Assembly: GCA_019412865.1 (NCBI GenBank)
Contig: DXOJ01000174.1
Span: 8,631 to 19,093 of the forward strand
Length of the DNA: 10,463 nucleotides
Source: Bacteroides sp.
GTDB taxonomy: Bacteria > Bacteroidota > Bacteroidia > Bacteroidales > Bacteroidaceae
Direction: 5' to 3'
Shown here: positions 1 through 5,979 of the stretch, one piece after another
How the letters are laid out: each line of letters starts with the position of its first letter
Position numbering within the stretch: position 1 is the stretch's first letter
Position numbers and translations under genes: made by a program
The notes under the pieces: generated by a model
Seen by the model: the letters and a program-made list of their open reading frames with translations, nothing else
The model's database searches: none
What the model was told of the DNA's origin: nothing

Positions 1-1361
1 GCTCTTCCGATGGCTGTATCCACTTCCACATCTATATACTGTCCCATCAGCCGGAAAAACAGATAAAAGATAGTTTGGTAATGTTTCTCTTCCTTGTTGT
101 TCAGTTTATTAGGGATAGATGCAAAGAAAGATTTCAGTCTTTCCAGACACTCCTCTAAATGACCAATACGCAAGTCTTTAATAAAGGACACTACATAAAA
201 TGTATTCTCTCGTGCAGGCAGATGCACATAAGCGGGCATCAGCGATTCGATAAATCCTTTTCTTACTTCCTTGTTGGGATAAGCCAGTGTATACAGTTGG
301 AAATCCGGATCATATCCCTTAATTGTGAGATAACCGCTTTGGTAGAGCACCGGAAGAGGATCGGTGATTCTATTGCTGGGCGCATCAAACTGTTCGGCGG
401 TGGCGGTCGTGTTATCCAGTTCCCGGATATCAAAATCGCTTTCTTGCAGAATATCTATCAGGAAAGTGGGAGTACCGGTCGAAAACCAAAAATTCTCATA
501 ACTCTTTTGCGCAAATGCATTGAATAAACTAAATGGGTTATAAATGTCTACACAATTCTTACTGAAATGATAACCGTCATATTGTTGTTTCAAATGTACA
601 CAGGCTTCCTCGTATGTTTCCTTGTTGGCTTGGGCCATTTGTTCAATATCAATTTGCAATTGCGTGCGCAACTCTTGTTCGGTGATACCACAGATAGCAC
701 TGTAATCATCCCTCATGCTGATATTCTGCAAGTTATTCAATTCACTGAAGATACTCATTTGGCTGAATTTGCTGATACCTGTCAATAATAAGAAGCGAAG
801 ATACTGTCCCTGGGCTTTCAGTGGACTAAAGAAATCCCGCATGATATTACGTATTTCCTTTTGAACTTCATCATTATGATTGCTGTCCAGCATTGGTGAG
901 TCATACTCATCTATTAATACCACCACCTGTTTACCCGTCTGTTTGTAAGCACGACGAATAATTCCTTCAAAACGTAAACTGAAAGTCGTTTCTCCTTCTT
1001 CCCGTTGATAAATTTTCTCCCATAAAAGCAATTGGCGGTTAATAACGGCTGACAGCATATCAGCGGTTATATATTTACTCACACTAAAATCAAAGTGTAA
1101 TACCGGATAAACCGTCCAATCCTTTTCCAGAGTCTCCATAGCCAAGTCCTGAAACAGTTCTTTTTTTCCCAGGAAATAAGCCTCTAGTGTAGAAACCAGC
1201 AAACTTTTTCCAAAGCGTCGGGGACGACTTAGAAAATAGACTTTATTTGTATGAGTCAAACGATAAATCAATTCCGTTTTATCAACATAGACACAATCAT
1301 TATTGCGTAAATCTTCAAAGTTCTGTATTCCTATCGGATATCTTCTGAAATTCTCTTCCAT
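1..1361 (-). CDS. AAA-ATPase-like / PD-(D/E)XK nuclease family protein, 3' end cut by window edge
   Basis: I translated this frame by hand. It runs from an ATG at 1361 without a stop to the left edge, giving 453 codons plus two bases. An in-frame TAA at 1379-1377 makes this the first ATG. The N-terminus has the family hallmark PIGIQNFEDLR at residues 9-19, then VYVDKTELI (24-32). A degenerate P-loop RPRRFGKS sits at 46-53 and a Walker B-like VVVLIDEYDSPM at 146-157. These match the AAA-ATPase-like domain (PF09820) of the large multicopy family in Bacteroides. That family usually totals about 510-530 residues and ends in a PD-(D/E)XK nuclease-like domain (PF08011). The visible part stops at DTAIGR, just before where the nuclease core is expected, so about 60-70 residues are probably missing. 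Biological role is unknown; a mobile-element or defence role is often suspected but not established. The gene is transcribed divergently from the receptor operon and has its own promoter. Confidence 0.9.
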   Translation of the reverse strand, partial: MEENFRRYPIGIQNFEDLRNNDCVYVDKTELIYRLTHTNKVYFLSRPRRFGKSLLVSTLEAYFLGKKELFQDLAMETLEKDWTVYPVLHFDFSVSKYITADMLSAVINRQLLLWEKIYQREEGETTFSLRFEGIIRRAYKQTGKQVVVLIDEYDSPMLDSNHNDEVQKEIRNIMRDFFSPLKAQGQYLRFLLLTGISKFSQMSIFSELNNLQNISMRDDYSAICGITEQELRTQLQIDIEQMAQANKETYEEACVHLKQQYDGYHFSKNCVDIYNPFSLFNAFAQKSYENFWFSTGTPTFLIDILQESDFDIRELDNTTATAEQFDAPSNRITDPLPVLYQSGYLTIKGYDPDFQLYTLAYPNKEVRKGFIESLMPAYVHLPARENTFYVVSFIKDLRIGHLEECLERLKSFFASIPNKLNNKEEKHYQTIFYLFFRLMGQYIDVEVDTAIGR

Positions 1362-1381
1362 GACGCATATCTGTTTTTAGC

Positions 1382-1394
1382 GTGAAACATTCAC
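1382..1394. repeat. Small inverted repeat GTGAA-ACA-TTCAC at the ATPase gene start site
   Basis: Two 5-bp arms (1382-1386 and 1390-1394) flank a 3-bp centre. The repeat begins at the last base of the minus-strand -7 box and covers the expected transcription start. It could be an operator or the first hairpin of the transcript. The arms are short, so chance is possible. Confidence 0.3.
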
Positions 1395-1424
1395 AAAGAT
1401 AATGATATTTAGTTTCAAGTCAAT
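1394..1424 (-). promoter_or_regulatory. Bacteroides-type promoter for the AAA-ATPase-like gene
   Basis: On the minus strand, TATCTTTG (1401-1394) matches the Bacteroides -7 consensus TAnnTTTG exactly. ATTG (1424-1421) lies 19 bp upstream, one mismatch from the TTTG -33 element, and the spacing falls in the normal 19-21 bp range. Transcription would start near 1388, leaving a leader of roughly 27 bases before the ATG at 1361. No strong Shine-Dalgarno sequence is present, which is normal in Bacteroides. Confidence 0.55.
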
Positions 1425-1449
1425 TATGCCTGTTCTTTTTTTAAGAAAG

Positions 1450-1461
1450 TCCAACGTTGGA
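1450..1461. repeat. Perfect 12-bp palindrome TCCAACGTTGGA
   Basis: The sequence equals its own reverse complement over 12 bp. It is centred about 68 bp upstream of the expected ATPase transcription start, a plausible place for a dimeric regulator to bind. No poly-T tract follows in a way that would make it a terminator. The regulator, if any, is unknown. Confidence 0.35.
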
Positions 1462-1696
1462 TATATACTTAGTGGGAAAGGAGCTATCGGTGTTTCTTTG
1501 CGTAATGCATTGAAAAGCGATGAAACATATCTTTGACGACAAGCGGGTGGAAATACACTATCAGCCAAAATTCTCACCTTCTCACAACTGTCAGCCGATT
1601 AATTTTATGCATAATGAGAGATAAAAGAGTGAAGTTCCGGTCTTAAATTTGCTTATAAACAAGTTAAACTAATAGCGTAAGTGATTGATAATACGT

Positions 1697-1768
1697 TTGT
1701 AACATCTTGTCATCATCTTGCAACGACTCTTTCAATAGATTGTATTTATTTCGTCTTATAGTTGTAAT
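1697..1768 (+). promoter_or_regulatory. Phased array of TTGTnAT-like heptamers, candidate OmpR/PhoB-type operator
   Basis: Heptamers start at 1697 (TTGTAAC), 1707 (TTGTCAT), 1718 (TTGCAAC), 1730 (TTTCAAT), 1740 (TTGTATT), 1751 (TCGTCTT, weak) and 1762 (TTGTAAT). Start-to-start steps are 10, 11, 12, 10, 11 and 11 bp, about one helical turn each, all in the same orientation. Winged-helix response regulators of the OmpR/PhoB class bind such direct repeats; the E. coli Pho box unit is CTGTCAT repeated every 11 bp. The last unit ends 10 bp before the TATCTTTG box, where a -33 element would otherwise be and is missing. The pattern is seen directly; function and regulator identity are inferred. Confidence 0.45.
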
Positions 1769-1778
1769 GCTCACCCTC

Positions 1779-1786
1779 TATCTTTG
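1779..1786 (+). promoter_or_regulatory. -7 box TATCTTTG of the receptor-lipoprotein operon
   Basis: This is an exact match to the Bacteroides TAnnTTTG -7 element. It predicts a start near 1791-1793 and a leader of about 25 bases before the ATG at 1818. No TTTG-like -33 element lies 19-21 bp upstream. That fits a promoter needing an activator, possibly bound to the adjacent heptamer array. Confidence 0.5.
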
Positions 1787-1817
1787 CCGACGTAATTAAA
1801 ACGTAGAGCAAAGTTAG

Positions 1818-4532
1818 ATGAAAAAACTATTTCTTATCCGATTTTCAGTGGTAGCCTTTTTTTGCCTGTTGTGTGTACTTCCTGCATTGGCTGCCAATAT
1901 CAAGATTAAAGGAGCTGTGAAAGACAAACTATCCAAAGAACCTTTGATAGGAGCTACGATACGTTTGCTCGGAACTCAAGCCGGAGCAGTGACCGATATG
2001 GAGGGTAATTTTGAATTGAACAGCATGGGCGTTTTGGAAGGTATGTATGATATTGAGATTAAATATGTAGGTTACAAAACGGAAGTACGCCGTAAAGTAC
2101 GTGTGGAGAATGGAAAACTGGTGATACTGAATTTGGAGTTGGAAACCGATGCACAGGAACTTGCCGATGTGGTGGTTGTAGCTAAGAAGAATAGGGAAAA
2201 TGAGAATATGCTGTTGCTCGAACAGCAAAAAGCAGTCATTGCCGTACAATCTGTTGGTGTCAGGGAGCTTTCCCGCAAAGGTGTTTCGGATGCAGAAGGT
2301 GCTGTGACGAAAGTTGCCGGAGTGTCTAAACAAGACGGAGTGAAAAATGTCTTTGTCCGTGGATTGGGAGACCGGTACAATGCAACTACTTTTAATGGAT
2401 TTGCTCTTCCTTCCGAAGACCCGGAATATAAGAATATCTCTCTTGATTTCTTCGGTACGGACATTATTCAGTCTGTAGGTGTAAAGAAAGCATTCAACGC
2501 GGGGGGCAGCAGCGATGTCGGAGGGGCAACCATTGATATTGTATCCAAAGAACTAATTGGTAGCGGTAATCTGGGATTCGGCATTTCCGGTGGCTTGAAT
2601 ACACAGACGGTAGCAGCCGATTTTCTGAAACAGGATGGAGTGAACTTCATGGGCTTTGCCAATCGTACCGAACCTGCCGATGAAAACTCATGGAACTTCA
2701 GAAATAAGTTAGACCCTTCCGCTCAACATTTCCAAATAAACCGGAGCTACAGTATTTCCGGAGGTAAACGATTCTATGTCGGAAAAGACAAAAATCCGCT
2801 TTCTTTCTTCCTGACCGCCGGACATACGACGGACTATCAGTATACGGATGAAATCATACGTAATACAACTACCAGCGGTACGGTCTACAAAGATATGAAT
2901 GGTAAGAAGTATGCGGAGAATATCAGTCAGCTGGCACTTGCCAATGTGGATTTCGATATGCAGAACCGTCATCACATCAGTTATAATTTGATGATGATTC
3001 ATGCCAATACCCAGTCGGTGGGCGATTACAACGGTAAGAACTCGATTTTTAGTGATGACTATGAAAACCTCGGATTCACCCGTCGCCAACAAACAAATGA
3101 CAATATGCTGATCGTTAACCAACTGATGACTAACTGGGGATTGACCAAATCATTAAGTCTCGATGCAGGTGCTTCCTATAATATGGTGAAAGGGTATGAA
3201 CCGGATCGTCGTATCAATAACCTGACTAAAGCGGAAGACGGCTATACGTTGCTAAGGGGCAACTCACAACAGCGCTACTTCTCAACTTTAGATGAAGACG
3301 ACTTGAATGTAAAAGCAGGCTTGGTCTATCGTCTGAAAGATAATATAGAAGAAATTTCGAATGTCCGTTTCGGATATACAGGCCGATTCGTAGATGATAA
3401 CTTCAAAGCTACGGAGTATAACCTGACCGTAGGGCATGTTTCTACCCTCCCTTCTTTGGACAACTTATCGCTTGACGATTATTATAACCAAGAAAACTTT
3501 GCTTCCGACTGGTTCAAGATACAAAAGAACCTAGATGAATATACCGTGAAAAAGAATATCCATTCCGCTTATGCCGAGGCTACCTACCAGTTTACTCCCC
3601 GTTGGATTGTGAATCTGGGAATGAAATACGACAAGGTAGATATTGAAGTGGATTACAATGTGAATCGTGGAGGCTCTAAAGGAAACAATACCATCCAAAA
3701 AGATTATTTCCTGCCCAGCTTGAATCTCAAATACAATCTGAATGATAAAAACTCGCTTCGTCTGGGAGCTAGTAAAACATATACGCTTCCGCAGGCAAAG
3801 GAAATATCTCCTTACCGTTATGTCGGCGTGAACTTCAACAGTCAGGGTAACCCCAATCTGAAACCTTCGGATCATTATAACCTTGATCTGAAGTGGGACT
3901 TTAATCCCACTCCGACCGAGTTGATTTCTCTCACAGCTTTCTATAAATTGATTAAGAATCCGATATCCCGCATCGAAGTGGCAAGCGCCGGAGGTTATCT
4001 TTCTTATGAGAATATAGCGGATAAGGCAACCGTGGCAGGAGTGGAAGTAGAAATACGTAAGAATCTGTTTGTCCGTCCGGTGAGTAATGCTGCGCACGGA
4101 ATGAATAAACTCTCTTTGGGATTGAATGGCTCTTATATCTACACGAATGCAAAAATGCCTTTGGCAACGGTTACCACCGGCTCGCAACTGGAAGGAGCTG
4201 CACCGTGGATTGTCAATTTCGACCTCTCGCATAACTTCACAAAAGGAGAACGCAGTTTTGTCAATACATTGGTACTTAATTATGTGAGTGATAAGATATA
4301 TACCATTGGCACACAGGGTTATCAGGATATGATGGAGAAGGGAGTACTGACACTGGATTTTGTATCCCAAGCCAAGCTGAACAAGCATCTTTCGCTTAAC
4401 CTGAAAGCCCGCAACTTGTTGAATCCCTCTTCTAAGTTAAGCCGCAAAGCGAACGAAAACGGGGAAAAGGTGATACTGAATGATTATAAGAAAGGAATAA
4501 ATCTAAGCCTGGGAGTGTCGTGTACATTCTAA
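1818..4532 (+). CDS. TonB-dependent outer-membrane receptor with CarboxypepD_reg-like N-terminal domain
   Basis: The 904-residue product has a Sec signal peptide (KK at 2-3, hydrophobic 4-21, cleavage near ALA-A at 23-26). A CarboxypepD_reg-like beta-sandwich follows at about 28-110, with the typical G-x-V-x-D, PLIGATIRLLGT, TDMEGNF and VGYKT landmarks. DVVVVA at 117-122 is a Ton-box-like stretch. The plug domain covers about 135-245 and includes VFVRGLGDRYNATTFNG (178-194). A 22-strand type barrel fills the rest and ends in SCTF, with the C-terminal Phe needed for barrel assembly. It should import a ligand across the outer membrane using TonB energy. It is shorter than SusC proteins and its partner is not SusD-like. 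The plug resembles receptors of the RGLGDRY type shared with Proteobacteria. The substrate cannot be read from the sequence. It is first in an operon, 43 bp before the lipoprotein gene. Confidence 0.93.
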   Translation: MKKLFLIRFSVVAFFCLLCVLPALAANIKIKGAVKDKLSKEPLIGATIRLLGTQAGAVTDMEGNFELNSMGVLEGMYDIEIKYVGYKTEVRRKVRVENGKLVILNLELETDAQELADVVVVAKKNRENENMLLLEQQKAVIAVQSVGVRELSRKGVSDAEGAVTKVAGVSKQDGVKNVFVRGLGDRYNATTFNGFALPSEDPEYKNISLDFFGTDIIQSVGVKKAFNAGGSSDVGGATIDIVSKELIGSGNLGFGISGGLNTQTVAADFLKQDGVNFMGFANRTEPADENSWNFRNKLDPSAQHFQINRSYSISGGKRFYVGKDKNPLSFFLTAGHTTDYQYTDEIIRNTTTSGTVYKDMNGKKYAENISQLALANVDFDMQNRHHISYNLMMIHANTQSVGDYNGKNSIFSDDYENLGFTRRQQTNDNMLIVNQLMTNWGLTKSLSLDAGASYNMVKGYEPDRRINNLTKAEDGYTLLRGNSQQRYFSTLDEDDLNVKAGLVYRLKDNIEEISNVRFGYTGRFVDDNFKATEYNLTVGHVSTLPSLDNLSLDDYYNQENFASDWFKIQKNLDEYTVKKNIHSAYAEATYQFTPRWIVNLGMKYDKVDIEVDYNVNRGGSKGNNTIQKDYFLPSLNLKYNLNDKNSLRLGASKTYTLPQAKEISPYRYVGVNFNSQGNPNLKPSDHYNLDLKWDFNPTPTELISLTAFYKLIKNPISRIEVASAGGYLSYENIADKATVAGVEVEIRKNLFVRPVSNAAHGMNKLSLGLNGSYIYTNAKMPLATVTTGSQLEGAAPWIVNFDLSHNFTKGERSFVNTLVLNYVSDKIYTIGTQGYQDMMEKGVLTLDFVSQAKLNKHLSLNLKARNLLNPSSKLSRKANENGEKVILNDYKKGINLSLGVSCTF

Positions 4533-4575
4533 GCCGGGTGATGAAATAAGATTATTAACTAATAATGAAAGCAAA

Positions 4576-5784
4576 ATGAAAAGATTGTTTGTGAACTTTA
4601 TGACGTTTGCCGTTATGGCAACAGCACTTACATTGACTGCATGTAGCAGTGATAGTGACGGAGACGGTGATGGTAACGGAGATGGTGGAAACAACGGTGG
4701 GACCGGTAGCTCTATTGTTGTGGGCGAAAATATCCTGTCCGGCACGCTGACCGGAGAACAGACACTGGAAGCTAAGGAATATATTCTGAACGGAACGGTA
4801 GTCATTGAAAATGGAGGCCGTCTGAATATCCCTGCCGGAACAACGATTAAGGCTCGCGAAGGTTTCAGCAGTTATCTGCTGGTAGCACAGGGCGGTAAAC
4901 TTTATGCTGACGGTACAGCCGATAAACCGATTGTTTTCACCGCCAATTCAACAACCCCTACATCCGGTTATTGGGGAGGAATTATTATCAATGGTAAAGC
5001 TCCGATTTCCGGTTCGAACGCCAATAAGAGTGATACAGGTCTGACGGAAATCGACAACAACTATAAATACGGTGGTAGTGTCGATAATGACAATTCCGGT
5101 TCACTGACTTATGTGAAAATCTGCTATGCCGGTGCCCGCTCTACTGCCGATATCGAGCACAACGGATTGACACTGAACGGTGTTGGAAACGGTACCAAGA
5201 TTGAGAATATCTACATTCTTGAGAGCGCGGATGATGCCGTCGAATTCTTTGGCGGTACGGTGAATGTAACCAACTTGTTGGCTGTGAACCCGGATGATGA
5301 CATGTTCGACTTCACTCAAGGATATTCCGGTAAATTGAAAAACTGCTATGGCGTTTGGGAAAGCGGTTATACCAGTACGGAAGCAGATCCGCGCGGCATT
5401 GAAGCAGATGGTAACTTGGATGGTGACTATTCGGATCATTTACGTCAGTCGGATTTTACGGTTGAAAATATGACAATCGTAAATAATGCTGCCAATACAA
5501 CGGATAATGTAGACCGTATGCAAGATGTGATTAAAATCCGTCGTGGAGCAAAAGCTACGATCACCAATGCCCTTGTCAAAGGTTCAGGCGGTACAATCGA
5601 TTTGATTGATATGAATGACAGTAAAGATGCAGGAAATGCTGCTTCCAGCATCAGCATCACCCATACATTGAACTTTAAGAATAAGCTGAACGGTACATTG
5701 AATACATTTACCGAGCCAACTACGAATACAGGTGCAGATGCATCCCTGTTCACTTGGAGCGGATATAATTTCTCTTCCTTATAA
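4576..5784 (+). CDS. Predicted surface lipoprotein with parallel beta-helix-like fold
   Basis: The 402-residue product begins with a lipoprotein signal peptide ending in LTAC, with the lipidated Cys at 23. The next residues (SSDSDGDGDGNGD) are strongly acidic, as in the Bacteroidota lipoprotein export signal that sends lipoproteins to the cell surface, and merge into a Gly/Asp/Asn linker to about 44. The rest consists of short strand-turn repeats rich in G, N, T and D, typical of a right-handed beta-helix. Landmarks are YWGGIIINGKAPIS (132-145), DDAVEFFGG (219-227), DDDMFDF (240-246) and DPRGIEADG (271-279). The acidic clusters could bind metal, which is inference. There are no pectate lyase or other catalytic motifs I can identify. 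Proteins like this are often annotated only as hypothetical. Its place directly after the receptor suggests a ligand-binding partner in the role SusD plays for SusC, but this is unproven. It is the last gene of the operon; two hairpins follow. Confidence 0.85.
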   Translation: MKRLFVNFMTFAVMATALTLTACSSDSDGDGDGNGDGGNNGGTGSSIVVGENILSGTLTGEQTLEAKEYILNGTVVIENGGRLNIPAGTTIKAREGFSSYLLVAQGGKLYADGTADKPIVFTANSTTPTSGYWGGIIINGKAPISGSNANKSDTGLTEIDNNYKYGGSVDNDNSGSLTYVKICYAGARSTADIEHNGLTLNGVGNGTKIENIYILESADDAVEFFGGTVNVTNLLAVNPDDDMFDFTQGYSGKLKNCYGVWESGYTSTEADPRGIEADGNLDGDYSDHLRQSDFTVENMTIVNNAANTTDNVDRMQDVIKIRRGAKATITNALVKGSGGTIDLIDMNDSKDAGNAASSISITHTLNFKNKLNGTLNTFTEPTTNTGADASLFTWSGYNFSSL

Positions 5785-5786
5785 AT

Positions 5787-5817
5787 AAGATATAGAGTAA
5801 CAAAGTGTATCTTTTTT
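5787..5817 (+). terminator. AT-rich hairpin with U-run after the lipoprotein gene
   Basis: AAGATATA (5787-5794) pairs with TGTATCTT (5806-5813), 8 bp with one G-U pair and an 11-base loop. A run of six T (5812-5817) overlaps the right arm. It starts three bases after the stop codon. The stem is weak in GC, so it may act together with the next hairpin. Confidence 0.45.
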
Positions 5818-5826
5818 AATAGGAGG

Positions 5827-5879
5827 TATGGGAGAATTTGTAACAAACAGATTCTCCCATATTCTATTTATTTGTTTTC
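5827..5879 (+). terminator. Strong intrinsic terminator of the receptor-lipoprotein operon
   Basis: TATGGGAGAAT (5827-5837) pairs perfectly with ATTCTCCCATA (5851-5861), an 11-bp stem around a 13-base loop. The following 5862-5879 is T-rich. It separates the operon from the kinase gene, so the kinase should have its own promoter. Confidence 0.7.
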
Positions 5880-5938
5880 GTAATCTTCTTTTAGCTTTTT
5901 TATTTGCTCCTTTATGGTATCAGTGATTACCTTTTTCG

Positions 5939-5946
5939 TATATTTG
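5939..5946 (+). promoter_or_regulatory. -7 box TATATTTG for the kinase gene
   Basis: This is an exact TAnnTTTG match, placed so that transcription would start near 5952-5954, about 26 bases before the ATG at 5980. I find no TTTG at the -33 position. If active, it shows that the kinase begins at 5980 and not at the in-frame ATG at 5914, which lies upstream of the box. Confidence 0.35.
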
Positions 5947-5979
5947 TCAACCTATTATTTTACAACGATACAAAATATG

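Larger units (their letters stand above)
1362..1817. other. Divergent intergenic region (456 bp), regulatory, no convincing gene
   Basis: This gap separates the ATPase gene (minus) from the receptor operon (plus). On the ATPase side it holds a promoter (1394-1424), a GTGAA/TTCAC inverted repeat (1382-1394) and a 12-bp palindrome (1450-1461). On the receptor side it holds a phased heptamer array (1697-1768) and a -7 box (1779-1786). The middle, about 1470-1680, is AT-rich and I see no clear element in it. A 66-codon frame on the minus strand (1577-1377) has no family resemblance I know and lies across the ATPase promoter, so I do not call it a gene. Confidence 0.7.

Noticed and set aside
159..788. 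Two plus-strand frames (159-527 and 567-788)
   Set aside because: Both are antisense shadows of the AAA-ATPase-like gene, whose minus-strand frame is open through the whole stretch with clear motifs.
1377..1577. 66-codon minus-strand frame in the divergent intergenic region, in frame with the ATPase gene across one stop
   Set aside because: It has no family resemblance and covers the ATPase promoter and palindromes. A leader-peptide role cannot be excluded but nothing supports it.
1692..1699. TACGTTTG as an alternative -7 box for the receptor operon
   Set aside because: It matches TAnnTTTG but is 120 bp from the start codon and has no -33 element at the right distance. The TATCTTTG at 1779 gives a normal short leader.
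3531..4388. Long open frame (285 codons) on the minus strand inside the receptor gene
   Set aside because: It is antisense to a well-supported receptor gene and its translation has no recognisable domain. Long antisense frames arise from the codon use of the real gene.
4650..4705. GAY/GGN-rich repeats at the lipoprotein N-terminus as a tandem repeat or phase-variable tract
   Set aside because: The repeats are imperfect and encode the Gly/Asp/Asn linker after the lipobox. There is no uniform unit of the kind that slips.
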